DNA of 64,000 nt, taken from NCBI RefSeq assembly GCF_002042965.1, contig NZ_MZNT01000001.1:62001-126000 (forward strand). The letters are read 5' to 3'. Shown in pieces: positions 1 through 8,185 of the stretch. The position numbers and the translations under genes were made by a program. Numbering within the stretch: position 1 is the first letter of the stretch; every line of letters starts with the position of its first letter. The notes beneath the pieces are model-generated. The model did no database searches. It was not told the origin of the DNA and saw nothing but the letters and a program-made list of their open reading frames with translations. This DNA comes from Paenibacillus sp. 32352 (lineage in GTDB: Bacteria; Bacillota; Bacilli; Paenibacillales; NBRC-103111).

Positions 1-1
1 T

Positions 2-811
2 CAAGATCAAACATCCTTTTTTGTACAGGCTGAAGGGATATTTCCCCTTTTTCAATTGGATAGAAGAACCGATGCGCTGTATTCGAAGGTCGCGGAGGTA
101 TTGGCGGAGTGGATTGTTCAGGAAGAAGAGGGACGATTGATTCGAACCATGATTGTCCGTGATTTTGATTACAAGCGGGAAGAGGATATCGTATCCATCA
201 TGGGCTATTGCCGTCCTGCTCCTTTTCCTGAAGAGGGTGAGGAAGCATTCGAGCCTGCCTTAGAGCAATCCGTTTCGAGACGCAAGCAGATGATTGCACA
301 GGCCATCAGCGCGTTTTTGCAGGAATATACCGATTTGAATGTTCAGGGCTTTCTTCAATTCCGGCTGCAGGACTATATGAATGAGCTTCGTGAAGCGGTT
401 GAATATGCCATTGATGAGTTTTTGATGGATCAGCAGTACCAAGAGTTTATTTCCCTGTTAAAATATTTCGTTTACATTCAGGAAGCAAAAATTCCGACGG
501 CCCACTTGATACATAAGGGCGGAAACGAGTTCGTTCTGCTGAACGACCGAATGGAGCTCATTGACACGAGCCAGACCGACGCCACCTTCACTGTGGAAAT
601 GATCGAGAAGGACATCAATTTCGAAGATGTCATAGTCAGTACCTTGATTTCCGTATCTCCGCGCCAAATCTGCATCCATACCAGAGACCCGGAGGTCCAG
701 GTGATCAAGACGATTACCCAAATCTTTGAAAATCGCGTGCAGCTTTGTGAATACTGCAGACTATGCCACAATCTTGACCGATCGGCAGCGTCTGACTATA
801 ATAAAGGGTAA
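2..811 (+). CDS. ytxC: YtxC-like sporulation protein, 5' end outside window
   Basis: The reading frame is open from the window edge, so the true start lies upstream; a TTG at 56 is only an internal codon. The visible 269 residues form an acidic, mostly helical protein without a signal peptide or clear membrane segment, ending in a cysteine-containing tail (CEYCRLC). The sequence and its place directly upstream of thrS match the YtxC family, whose B. subtilis member is also next to thrS. The family is annotated as sporulation-associated, but no biochemical activity is known to me. No terminator follows; the thrS T-box leader begins within about 30 bases. Family assignment rests on recall of sequence and synteny. 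Confidence 0.8.
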   Translation, partial: QDQTSFFVQAEGIFPLFQLDRRTDALYSKVAEVLAEWIVQEEEGRLIRTMIVRDFDYKREEDIVSIMGYCRPAPFPEEGEEAFEPALEQSVSRRKQMIAQAISAFLQEYTDLNVQGFLQFRLQDYMNELREAVEYAIDEFLMDQQYQEFISLLKYFVYIQEAKIPTAHLIHKGGNEFVLLNDRMELIDTSQTDATFTVEMIEKDINFEDVIVSTLISVSPRQICIHTRDPEVQVIKTITQIFENRVQLCEYCRLCHNLDRSAASDYNKG

Positions 812-837
812 GGCAACAATCAAAGACAACAATGGTT

Positions 838-1083
838 GAAGTGCTGTACAGAGAGAGGAGACCTGGCTGTAAGCTCCTTCAGTTAACGACAATCATTTAC
901 CCCTTTGTAGCTGGGATATGGAACACAGTTTGCTTCAGGAAGCATGCTCGTTAAGTATATATCTCCGGGTCATTCCCGTTAATGAATGCTTATGAGGATT
1001 CGCGGAGCTTTGGGCGGATCGAACTAGGGTGGAACCACGAGACCAAGCGCTCTCGTCCCTTTTGGGATGAGGCGCTTTTTTTG
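838..1083 (+). promoter_or_regulatory. T-box leader of thrS
   Basis: The signature T-box AGGGTGGAACCACG is at 1026-1039. It is followed by a GC-rich hairpin (1045-1077, arms AAGCGC and GCGCTT) and a T run, the usual intrinsic terminator. An AGAGAG stretch near 850, expected in stem I, lies upstream. In this family uncharged tRNA pairs with the leader and favours the antiterminator; here the cognate would be tRNA-Thr, inferred from the downstream gene. I could not assign the specifier codon by eye, and the left boundary is approximate. Confidence 0.92.
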
Positions 1084-1118
1084 TTGCAAGCTTTACTATT
1101 ACAGGAGGTCGAACAAAA

Positions 1119-3059
1119 ATGGCAGTAAAAGTTACTTTTCCGGATGGAGCGGTAAGAGAATATGAACAGGGCACTACGATTGAAGAAGTAGCGGGTTCTA
1201 TCAGCTCCGGACTGAAGAAAAATGCGGTTGTCGGCAAATTGAACGGCAAAGCGGTTGATTTGAACACGCCTATCGAGCAGGATGCGGCATTGGAGATCGT
1301 AACGCTGGATAGCGAGGCCGGGCTGGAAGTATACCGTCACAGTACGGCGCACTTGATGGCTCAGGCGATTAAGCGCATTTACGGTGAAAAAGCGGTGAAG
1401 CTTGGGATAGGACCGGTTATCGAGGACGGCTTCTACTACGATATCGATCTGGAAACGCCGGTAACTCCGGAGGATCTTACTAAGATCGAGAAGGAAATGG
1501 AGAAAATCGTTCAGGAAAACCTGCCGATCCGCCGCAGAGTCGTCAGCAGAGAAGAAGCGATCCGCATCTTCACAGAGCTTGGCGATCCGTTGAAGCTGGA
1601 ACTGATTCGTGATTTGCCCGAAGATTCTGTGCTGACGATTTATGATCAAGGCGAATTTTTCGATTTGTGCCGCGGACCGCATTTGCCGTCTACCGGACGT
1701 ATTAAAGCGTTCAAATTGTTGAGTGTAGCAGGTGCTTATTGGCGTGGAGATTCCAAAAACAAAATGCTTCAGCGCATTTACGGTACTGCATTCCCTAAAA
1801 AAGCCGAATTGGACGAGCATCTTCACTTGCTGGAAGAAGCCAAAAAACGCGATCACCGCAAGCTGGGTAAAGAGCTTCAAATGTTCACCTTCTCCCGTGA
1901 AGTAGGACAAGGCTTGCCGCTGTGGCTTCCACATGGCGCCAAAGTACGCCGTACGATGGAGCGTTATATCGTTGATTTGGAGGAGCGTTTGGGCTATCAA
2001 CATGTGTACACGCCGGTTCTCGCTAATGTGGAGCTGTACAAAACGTCCGGACACTGGGAGCACTATCAGGAAGACATGTTCCCTAAAATGATCATGGACA
2101 ATGAAGAGCTGGTTCTTCGTCCGATGAACTGTCCGCATCATATGATGGTCTACAAGAGCGACATGCGCAGCTATCGCGATCTGCCGATCCGCGTTGCCGA
2201 GCTTGGAACGATGCACCGTTATGAAATGTCCGGAGCTTTGACAGGCTTGCACCGTGTACGGGCGATGACTTTGAATGATGCGCATATCTTCTGCCGTCCG
2301 GACCAAATCAAGGAAGAATTTGCCCGCGTGGTGAACCTGATTCGCCAAGTGTATGAGGATTTCGGCATCAAGGACTACCGCTTCCGCTTGTCCTACCGTG
2401 ATCCTGCGGATACGGAGAAGTATTTCCCGGACGATAACATGTGGGAAATGTCTCAACGCATGCTTCGCGAGGTTGTAGAGGAGCTGGGCCTGCCGTTCTA
2501 CGAAGCGGAAGGCGAAGCCGCATTCTACGGCCCTAAGCTGGATGTTCAGATCAAGACGGCTCTGAAGAAAGAAGAAACGCTGTCCACTGCACAGCTGGAC
2601 TTCCTGCTGCCTGAGCGCTTCCAATTGGAATACGTCGGCGAAGACGGTCAAAAGCATCGTCCGGTCGTTATTCACCGCGGTATTATTTCCACTATGGAGC
2701 GGATGACAGCCTTCCTGCTTGAAAACTTTGCGGGCAATCTGCCAACCTGGTTGTCTCCGGTACAAGCGAAGGTCATTCCGGTTTCTACCGCATTCGAGGG
2801 CTACGCCAAAGAAGTGGAAGAAAAGCTCCAGCTGGCTGGTATTCGTGTTGAATCCGACCTTCGCAATGAGAAGCTGGGTTACAAAATTCGTGAAGCGCAG
2901 CTTGAGAAAATTCCTTACATGCTCGTTGTCGGCGAGAACGAGATGAACAATAACAGCGTCTCCGTACGTAAGCGCGGCGCAGGCGATTTGGGCGTTCAGA
3001 GCCTGGATAGCGCGACTGCATTAATCAGTGGAGCGATTCGTACGAAGCAAATCGATTAA
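1119..3059 (+). CDS. thrS: Threonyl-tRNA synthetase
   Basis: A full-length class II synthetase of 646 residues that charges tRNA-Thr with threonine. Domains run in the usual order: TGS (about 1-62), editing domain with HxxxH at 74-78 (HSTAH), catalytic core (about 265-540) with motif 2 and the zinc-ligand cysteine near residue 338 (RPMNCPHH), and a C-terminal anticodon-binding domain with [10 protein letters not shown]. The ATG is preceded by AGGAGG at 1102-1107. It is controlled by the T-box just upstream and ends at the terminator at 3067. It appears monocistronic. Confidence 0.98.
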   Translation: MAVKVTFPDGAVREYEQGTTIEEVAGSISSGLKKNAVVGKLNGKAVDLNTPIEQDAALEIVTLDSEAGLEVYRHSTAHLMAQAIKRIYGEKAVKLGIGPVIEDGFYYDIDLETPVTPEDLTKIEKEMEKIVQENLPIRRRVVSREEAIRIFTELGDPLKLELIRDLPEDSVLTIYDQGEFFDLCRGPHLPSTGRIKAFKLLSVAGAYWRGDSKNKMLQRIYGTAFPKKAELDEHLHLLEEAKKRDHRKLGKELQMFTFSREVGQGLPLWLPHGAKVRRTMERYIVDLEERLGYQHVYTPVLANVELYKTSGHWEHYQEDMFPKMIMDNEELVLRPMNCPHHMMVYKSDMRSYRDLPIRVAELGTMHRYEMSGALTGLHRVRAMTLNDAHIFCRPDQIKEEFARVVNLIRQVYEDFGIKDYRFRLSYRDPADTEKYFPDDNMWEMSQRMLREVVEELGLPFYEAEGEAAFYGPKLDVQIKTALKKEETLSTAQLDFLLPERFQLEYVGEDGQKHRPVVIHRGIISTMERMTAFLLENFAGNLPTWLSPVQAKVIPVSTAFEGYAKEVEEKLQLAGIRVESDLRNEKLGYKIREAQLEKIPYMLVVGENEMNNNSVSVRKRGAGDLGVQSLDSATALISGAIRTKQID

Positions 3060-3066
3060 TGCGGCA

Positions 3067-3100
3067 GAACAATCCCTTTTCGAAGGGATTGTTTTGTTTT
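3067..3100 (+). terminator. thrS terminator, first copy
   Basis: GAACAATCCC (3067-3076) pairs with GGGATTGTT (3085-3093) across a short loop, followed by a T-rich tract. A near copy of this hairpin recurs at 3298 on the far side of the palindromic element. Confidence 0.9.
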
Positions 3101-3290
3101 GAGAAACCTGTGGAAGTTGAAAATGTTGCCAAGGTTACCGGTGGAGTACCTCCCTCCGGTCGCTGTTGTTCTCGGGAAATTGATTAATATTTATAGCGGA
3201 GACTTCCCGAGAACAAAGGCGAACGCTATCGCTCCTACAGGAGATACCCCACCTATCACCTTTACATTTTATATGATTGAGGTTTCTCAA
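3099..3290 (+). repeat. Dispersed palindromic element, copy 1
   Basis: The 192-bp stretch begins TTGAGAAACCT (3099-3109) and ends with its exact inverse AGGTTTCTCAA (3280-3290). The arms continue as imperfect inverted repeats (GGTGGAGTA near 3140, TACCCCACC near 3245). The centre is a perfect 13-bp stem, TTGTTCTCGGGAA (3166-3178) with TTCCCGAGAACAA (3204-3216). A related copy lies at 34622-34773. There is no transposase or convincing gene: the 64-codon frame across it has the same limits as the repeat and no good ribosome site. It may be a MITE-like element or a structured RNA. Confidence 0.8.
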
Positions 3291-3297
3291 TAACCAA

Positions 3298-3333
3298 GAA
3301 CAATCCTTTCTCCAAGGGATTGTTCATTTTTTT
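3298..3333 (+). terminator. Second copy of thrS-type terminator
   Basis: GAACAATCC (3298-3306) pairs with GGATTGTTC (3317-3325), followed by seven T residues. It is nearly the same hairpin as at 3067, so the palindromic element sits between two terminator copies. Confidence 0.85.
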
Positions 3334-3436
3334 GGAGAAGGAAGGTTCCGTGCCTGCTCAGCTAGTATGGAGTTTTTGTATAATCCTAGTAGTAATTGGT
3401 TAGCCTCTTATAGTAAGGGGAGGTTTTAAACCAAGT

Positions 3437-4141
3437 ATGTTACCAAAAGCCGTAAGTCATGCGAAATGGATCTGTTTCATTGCCGTACTGCTCGGATTGT
3501 TTCTGGCGCTGGAGCAAGAGCAGCAGTCCTTGGCACAAAACGGTCCTGCCGACCATGGTCAAACCAGTCAAGTCTTGCCGTCGTTGTCCCAAAACGTTCC
3601 GGCGGCTGCAGAGCCGCAATCCTTGTCCCGTCCGCAGGAGGAGAACGCAGCAAAAGAGACGAAGGCTGTTACAACTGTAAAACAGAACACTACCGTTACC
3701 TCTAATAAGAAGAGCGACAAATATACCTTTTTACCAAATATGAAAAAGGACATATCCCACTATAAGGCCGTGGAAGTAACAGCTACCGGCTATTATGCAG
3801 GGAAGGAATCGACCGGGAAAACACCGGGGCACCCTGAATATGGGGTTACTTTCTCTGGGATGAAGGTACAGCGGGATAAAAATTCGTTCTCCACGATCGC
3901 TGCCGACCCGGCCGTGTTCCCGCTTGGAACCGTGCTATGGATCCCAGGTTACGGATATGGAATTGTCGCAGATACTGGCAGTGCCATCAAAGGGAACCGA
4001 ATCGATCTGTATTTCGAAACCAAGGATCAGGTGTACCGGGAATGGGGCAAAAAAACGTTGAACGTGTTTATCGTTAAAAAAGGTGACGGCAAAATAACGA
4101 AAACGATTTGGAGCCAGCTGGAGAACGAGATCCTGTTTTAA
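3437..4141 (+). CDS. Secreted 3D-domain protein, probable murein-acting enzyme
   Basis: The 234-residue protein has an N-terminal hydrophobic export or anchor segment (about 11-27), a low-complexity Gln/Ser/Pro linker to about 110, and a C-terminal 3D domain (about 115-225). The domain shows the family's aspartate motifs: [21 protein letters not shown] and NRIDLYF. Related 3D proteins such as YocH and YuiC of B. subtilis act on peptidoglycan outside the membrane. A GGGGAGG stretch lies about 13 bases before the ATG, slightly far but usable. The gene stands alone between the terminator at 3298 and the SASP gene. The substrate is inferred from the family. Confidence 0.85.
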   Translation: MLPKAVSHAKWICFIAVLLGLFLALEQEQQSLAQNGPADHGQTSQVLPSLSQNVPAAAEPQSLSRPQEENAAKETKAVTTVKQNTTVTSNKKSDKYTFLPNMKKDISHYKAVEVTATGYYAGKESTGKTPGHPEYGVTFSGMKVQRDKNSFSTIAADPAVFPLGTVLWIPGYGYGIVADTGSAIKGNRIDLYFETKDQVYREWGKKTLNVFIVKKGDGKITKTIWSQLENEILF

Positions 4142-4206
4142 ACTTCCAACATAAATGCCTTTCATCGAACCCATACTAATGGATGTAAGGGGAGGTGAAT
4201 GACAAT

Positions 4207-4335
4207 ATGGCTAAGAACAGAAATAAAAAGCAGCAAAATGATGCCGAGTTTGCACAAGAGGTAACAGCTAAAAATGTGAAGCAAGCTGGTCAAAACAATG
4301 CAAACGAAGGTGCGAACCAAAACGCTAAATATTAA
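4207..4335 (+). CDS. Small acid-soluble spore protein, gamma type
   Basis: A 42-codon frame starts with ATG behind a strong ribosome site (GGGGAGGTGA). The peptide is rich in Asn, Gln, Lys and Ala, has no cysteine or tryptophan, and contains the EFAQEVTAKNVKQAGQNN stretch. That resembles the EFA-E-T-A-V-QN repeat of gamma-type SASPs, which serve as an amino-acid store in the spore core. It is about half the length of B. subtilis SspE and carries one repeat instead of two or more. A terminator follows directly. Assignment is by motif and composition. Confidence 0.75.
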   Translation: MAKNRNKKQQNDAEFAQEVTAKNVKQAGQNNANEGANQNAKY

Positions 4336-4357
4336 GGTTATGTGAGATAAAATGCAT

Positions 4358-4396
4358 AAAGAAGCGGGCGTAGCATAACGTTCGCTTCTTTTTCTT
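4358..4396 (+). terminator. Terminator of the SASP gene
   Basis: AAAGAAGCG (4358-4366) pairs with CGCTTCTTT (4383-4391), continuing into a T-rich tail. Confidence 0.85.
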
Positions 4397-4526
4397 TAAA
4401 TAATGAGGAAACCCCCATGAATTCCTAACATCGTTCTTGAATTGGAGGTTTTCAAAGCGGATGTTTTAGTGTAAAATAGGTTTTATACTGTAATATAAGT
4501 TAACATGAAAAGATAGGTGATGTCCC

Positions 4527-4907
4527 ATGCGAGACGCTTTATTGATGGGGAATTCAATGCCGATAACTAGACGGAAAACAGCAGAAGTACTGCCTTTTTT
4601 AGAGGCATATATAGCCCGCAGGGAAGAGCAGATTGCTGAGATCGAGCAGGTTATCGAACGCTATGAGAAAAAACGGCTGATGGAGGAGCGGAGCTACAGG
4701 GCTATGTCGTCGTTTCGTCGGATCTTTGCCGGTAAAAAGCCGGACCATCATCTGGCCGTAGAATATATCCACTACGTCAAAAAGCCTATGGAACAGGTTC
4801 GGCAGCTGCGCATGGAAATTGAAAAGGCGAAATCAATCCTGAGCAGCAGCGAATCGTCCGACGATGTTGCTATCAGCGAAGAACTCATGAAAGAACTGGG
4901 CATATAA
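4527..4907 (+). CDS. Hypothetical coiled-coil protein
   Basis: I do not recognise this 126-residue protein. It is charged and predicted helical: residues about 25-55 are Glu/Lys/Arg-rich with heptad spacing, a basic stretch with RRIFAGKK follows, and a second helix spans about 85-110. There is no signal peptide or membrane segment, so it is probably cytoplasmic. AGGTGA lies six bases before the chosen ATG; an internal ATG six codons later is possible. It stands alone between the SASP gene and a lipoprotein gene, and no terminator is obvious after it. Confidence 0.6.
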   Translation: MRDALLMGNSMPITRRKTAEVLPFLEAYIARREEQIAEIEQVIERYEKKRLMEERSYRAMSSFRRIFAGKKPDHHLAVEYIHYVKKPMEQVRQLRMEIEKAKSILSSSESSDDVAISEELMKELGI

Positions 4908-5053
4908 TCCGAGCGTATTGCTATAAAATTCATCTGTTTAACAGTCTGTATGGCTCCGGTTGCATTGCTATTAAAAGCGATGCTGACGGGGTTGTTTTTG
5001 TTTGTGCAGACGATTGACATGATGCCGGGTGAAACTGGAATCGACACAGGACT

Positions 5054-5082
5054 TTGCTTTACGACAAAAAAATCGTTATAAT
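5054..5082 (+). promoter_or_regulatory. SigA-type promoter of the lipoprotein gene
   Basis: TTGCTT (5054-5059) and TATAAT (5077-5082) are separated by 17 bases. This places transcription start near 5090, so the lipoprotein must start at 5150 rather than at the upstream in-frame codon. Confidence 0.7.
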
Positions 5083-5149
5083 GGGTTCAGTCGGGCGGCT
5101 GCAGGGTTCAATATCATCTCTGGAATACAATCTTGAATGGAGGGATTTG

Positions 5150-5638
5150 ATGATGCGCCAAGTACTCATCATATGTTTTGCCTTAGCTTTATTAGCAACA
5201 GGATGTACAAGCAAACCAGCGGATCAGGCGGGCACGACTCAGCCTAATCAACAGCAGACACCATCACCGTCACCATCACCACAGGCTTCCACTGCTCCTA
5301 ATGCAACGGATTCGGCAGCAAAAGGCGATGACGCCAACAAAAACAAGCCGGCAGATCAAGCAAGTAAACCAACACCACCGCCTGAAGCTCCAAAAGGAGC
5401 TAAGGAGCAGCCGATTGTTACTACGGATCAGTATGGTAAAGTCGAAATGGGCATGACCTACGACGAAGTTTCTAAAGCGATGGGCCAAATGGGTAAGTTG
5501 ATCAATGAGTTCTCGGAAGGGGAAGGCAGCAGTCCTGTCCAGACCTATGAGTATAAACTAAAAGACGGCGGATCCGTAAAAATCACGTTCAACAACGGAA
5601 AAGTAACTTCCAAGTCGGAAAGTGGCGGAAGTAAATAA
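5150..5638 (+). CDS. Lipoprotein with a DUF3862/BLIP-like domain
   Basis: The start is at 5150, or 5153, behind GGAGG at 5139; the longer upstream frame is excluded by the promoter at 5054-5082. A short signal peptide ends in the lipobox LLATGC, so the mature protein should be lipid-anchored outside the membrane. A Pro/Ser/Ala/Lys-rich linker (about residues 22-90) leads to a C-terminal domain of about 70 residues with YGKVEMGMTYDEVSKAMG and SVKITFNNGKVTSKS. These resemble the DUF3862 domain, which has a BLIP/SmpA-like fold. Partner and function are unknown. A strong terminator follows. Confidence 0.75.
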   Translation: MMRQVLIICFALALLATGCTSKPADQAGTTQPNQQQTPSPSPSPQASTAPNATDSAAKGDDANKNKPADQASKPTPPPEAPKGAKEQPIVTTDQYGKVEMGMTYDEVSKAMGQMGKLINEFSEGEGSSPVQTYEYKLKDGGSVKITFNNGKVTSKSESGGSK

Positions 5639-5648
5639 GAAAAAACAA

Positions 5649-5687
5649 GGCTGGCAAAAGCACATGTGCTTTTTTGCCAGCCCTTTT
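5649..5687. terminator. Bidirectional terminator between lipoprotein gene and amt
   Basis: GGCTGGCAAAA and TTTTGCCAGCC form a long stem around GCACATGTGC. T residues follow on the plus strand, and an A run before it at about 5638-5646 gives T residues on the minus strand. The flanking genes converge here. Confidence 0.9.
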
Positions 5688-5742
5688 TAATATTCTGCAA
5701 ACCGGAATCGGCTTCAATAGCGTTGAATCGGTTTGTAGTATT

Positions 5743-7035
5743 TCAGTTTTTCTTTAGCTGCTCGAGCTCAATAAAATCATGATCCTGGCTGTACGCAGGA
5801 ACGCCGTGAATGCCGACATCCAAGCCGACAAGCTCCTCGTCCCGGCTGACCCGAACAGGGACTAAGCGGTTAATAAGCTTCAAGGAAATCCACGTTAAAA
5901 TAAAGCCCCACACAGAAACGATAACCAAACCGAGAGCCTGCGCGCCAAGAAGGCTCCATCCTCCGCCATAAAACAACCCGCTGTAGCCTTGGCCGATGCC
6001 TTCGGTAAGTTCGGGTTTGGCGAATAACCCTACTGCCAGAGTCCCGATGCTTCCGCTGACTCCGTGGACAGCGAAAGCTCCTACAGGATCGTCGACTTTT
6101 TTGGAATCCAAATATTCGGTGGCGAATACCATGGCAATGCCGCTGACGGCTCCGATGAAAATGGCGGCTCCGTCACTGACGAAGGCGCATCCGGCCGTTA
6201 TGCTGACCAGTCCGGCCAAGGAGCCGTTAATGACCATAGGCGGGTCGGCTTTACGGTATCGGAATAAAGTGAACAGAATGCAGGTTGCTCCTCCTGCTGC
6301 AGCGGCCAGCATCGTGGTCACTGCGATATGGCCGATCGAGCCGTTGGTTGCGCTGAGCGTGCTGCCGGAGTTAAATCCGAACCAGCCGAACCAAAGAATG
6401 AATGCGCCGACAGAGGCTAACGGCAGGTTCGACGGAGGGACGATGTTAGGTGTTCCGTTATCGGAAAATTTTCCGATGCGGGGTCCGATGAATATGGCCG
6501 CAGCCAAGGCTGAGAAGCCGCCCATGGCGTGAATGACGGCAGAGCCGGCAAAATCGATCATTCCAAGGCTTCCGAGCCAGCCGCCCGCACTCCAAACCCA
6601 ATGCCCGGCGATAGGGTAGATGAGGCCGGTCATGGCTATCGTGTATAGAATGTAAGCGTGAAAATGAATACGTTCGGCAACGGCTCCCGATACGATGGAA
6701 ATGACCGCGATGACGAAGGCGCATTGGAAGAGCCAGTACGTATCGTTAGAGATGGTAAGCTTGATGTGTGTCAGGTCTCCTCCCATCATGAAGCCGCTTG
6801 TTCCGATGAGACCGAAGGCATCTTTGCCGTACATAAGACCAAAGCCGATGAAATAAAAAATAAGCGCGCCGAACGTAATGTCCACGAACACCTTCATTAT
6901 GATGCTGACTGCGTTCTTCTGCCGTACGAAGCCTGCTTCCAGCAGGGCGAAGCCTCCCTCCATCAGCAGAATCATGGCCGCTGTCAGGACTACCCAAATC
7001 GTATCCAATCCACTCGCCAAAGCGGACAAATCCAT
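5743..7035 (-). CDS. amt: Ammonium transporter Amt
   Basis: A 430-residue integral membrane protein of the Amt/Rh family that moves ammonium into the cell. About eleven hydrophobic segments are visible, with the two pore histidines in VIHAMGG and AFAVHGVSG and the conserved GGFALLEAGFVRQKN near the N-terminus. I chose the ATG at 7035, which begins MDLSALASG and has GGGAG eight bases before it; an upstream ATG adds 12 residues. No glnK/PII gene adjoins it, unlike many amt loci. The promoter and a GlnR/TnrA-like site lie upstream (7083-7136), consistent with induction under nitrogen limitation. Confidence 0.95.
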   Translation of the reverse strand: MDLSALASGLDTIWVVLTAAMILLMEGGFALLEAGFVRQKNAVSIIMKVFVDITFGALIFYFIGFGLMYGKDAFGLIGTSGFMMGGDLTHIKLTISNDTYWLFQCAFVIAVISIVSGAVAERIHFHAYILYTIAMTGLIYPIAGHWVWSAGGWLGSLGMIDFAGSAVIHAMGGFSALAAAIFIGPRIGKFSDNGTPNIVPPSNLPLASVGAFILWFGWFGFNSGSTLSATNGSIGHIAVTTMLAAAAGGATCILFTLFRYRKADPPMVINGSLAGLVSITAGCAFVSDGAAIFIGAVSGIAMVFATEYLDSKKVDDPVGAFAVHGVSGSIGTLAVGLFAKPELTEGIGQGYSGLFYGGGWSLLGAQALGLVIVSVWGFILTWISLKLINRLVPVRVSRDEELVGLDVGIHGVPAYSQDHDFIELEQLKKN

Positions 7036-7082
7036 ACGTTCAACTCCCTTGTAACCTGTATATTGGTCCATCTACGCCAATC

Positions 7083-7136
7083 ATTATACGGTTTTCATGA
7101 CAATTATGTCAACGAACTACGTAAGATAAAATGACA
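7083..7136 (-). promoter_or_regulatory. amt promoter with GlnR/TnrA-like site
   Basis: Read on the minus strand, TTGACA (7107-7112) and TATAAT (7083-7088) are separated by 18 bases. Just upstream, TGTCATTTTATCTTACG (7120-7136) fits the GlnR/TnrA consensus TGTNAN7TNACA except at its last base. Its centre is about 52 bases before the expected start, the position typical of TnrA-activated promoters. Which regulator acts is inference, since neither gene is in the window. Confidence 0.75.
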
Positions 7137-7225
7137 TGGCAGGTCGATTGATCGTTTTTATTCGAAAGGGATAAATTCCAGCGGCTCCGTTCATTCTATT
7201 ACTAAAAGGTACTGGAGGATGGACC

Positions 7226-7642
7226 ATGATTTCATTAGATTCTACCCTGGTCAACCGGGAGGAAGCATATGATCAAGTTCGGAACGCTTTAGAGAATCAT
7301 CAATTTACTTTGGGCGGGAATTGGGAGTACGATCACGGTTACTTTGACAGGGCGCTGGATACCGAAAATAAGGTGTGGCTTCGCATTCCTTTTGCCGTTA
7401 TTAGGGGAGAATTGGATGGGAATTCGGATTCGGTCGATGCCGTGATCCGCATGGGCACACCTTTTGTGCTCAAGCATTTATATAATGAAGGCTTGGATAG
7501 AGAAGCTCAGGTTAACACCTACGGCGCGTTGATCGATCAGTTCCAGGAGCCCGTTGACAAAGATGCACCCGTCAGCGATGAGTGGGCGAAGAAGGCGGAA
7601 GCTATTCTGCGTGAGGTCGAAGTGAATTGGTCAGGACGTTAG
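7226..7642 (+). CDS. YugN-like protein
   Basis: A 138-residue soluble protein matching the YugN-like family by recall (MISLDSTLVNREEAYDQV start, GNWEYDHGYFDR, LRIPFAVIRGELD). The family is widespread in Bacillales, but its function is unknown. The ATG has GGAGG at 7213-7217. There is no signal peptide, membrane segment or catalytic motif. It is divergent from amt across about 190 bases and is followed by a long intergenic region with no further gene, so it is probably monocistronic. Confidence 0.75.
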   Translation: MISLDSTLVNREEAYDQVRNALENHQFTLGGNWEYDHGYFDRALDTENKVWLRIPFAVIRGELDGNSDSVDAVIRMGTPFVLKHLYNEGLDREAQVNTYGALIDQFQEPVDKDAPVSDEWAKKAEAILREVEVNWSGR

Positions 7643-7791
7643 GGAGTTTGCTCATAAAGCTGCAATAATGTCCTCTAGGAATCCTGCACACGAATCCGAA
7701 ATGGCAGTAGTGCATGAGTTCAGGTTCAGCGATTGTCATTTATTGTTGGCTGACCCAGTACCAAGTAGTTAAATTGCTATGAGCATGCGCA

Positions 7792-7839
7792 TTTCAATAA
7801 GAAGAGAAGCTGCCGCAGCAGCTTCTCTTCTTATTGAAA
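7792..7839. repeat. Perfect 22-bp palindrome with 4-base loop
   Basis: The arm at 7792-7813 is exactly complementary to 7818-7839, with the loop CGCA. No T run follows on the plus strand, so it is not a textbook terminator, although it could protect the yugN-like transcript's 3' end. Confidence 0.8.
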
Positions 7840-7873
7840 CAGCCCAGCGAATAAAGGCCCTTGTTCTGCTCCC

Positions 7874-8141
7874 GACGTTAAGCGTGTCCAGGGCGAAGCT
7901 TTGCTTGCAAAGCCGCCCAGGACAGACGCGCTACTAACGCGCTAACGTCACTCCAAGCACCAGCCCGTTCCCGCACCGATGAAAGCGTGTCAAAGTCATG
8001 ATTTGCTGAAGCAAATCATGACTTTGACTGACGCGCTCCCCCCTCCAACGTCACATCGAAGCCGCTGCAACCCTCTCCCTGCACCCAGCTTGCGGGGTCC
8101 AGGGGCGCCAGCGCCCGGGGTCCCCCTTGAGAGCAAGGGGG
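7874..8141. repeat. Array of nested hairpins in the yugN-htrA intergenic region
   Basis: The 639-base gap before htrA holds no credible gene. Unit A (7874-7949) has outer arms GACGTTA and TAACGTC around GTCCAGGGCG/CGCCCAGGAC and GCTTTGC/GCAAAGC. Unit B (7984-8052) has a perfect 18-bp stem (7989-8006 with 8011-8028). Both units share AGCGTGTC before the stem, ACGCGCT after it and then AACGTCAC. A third GC-rich palindrome follows at about 8094-8125, then a perfect hairpin CCCCCTTG/CAAGGGGG (8122-8141). The pattern resembles interspersed extragenic repeats; function is unknown. Confidence 0.75.
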
Positions 8142-8185
8142 ATATAGGGGGATTGACAAATCTTTTTACCTTCGATTCATATAAT

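Noticed and set aside
990..2765. 591-codon open frame on the minus strand
   Set aside because: It lies antisense to thrS, whose family identity is certain, and reads as low-complexity His/Gln/Arg-rich shadow sequence.
3099..3293. 64-codon frame on the plus strand
   Set aside because: It has the same limits as the palindromic element, lacks a good ribosome site and has no recognisable product.
8153..8185. TTGACA and TATAAT as a SigA promoter for htrA
   Set aside because: They are 21 bases apart, too far for SigA; the direct repeats with the -10 near 8216 fit better.
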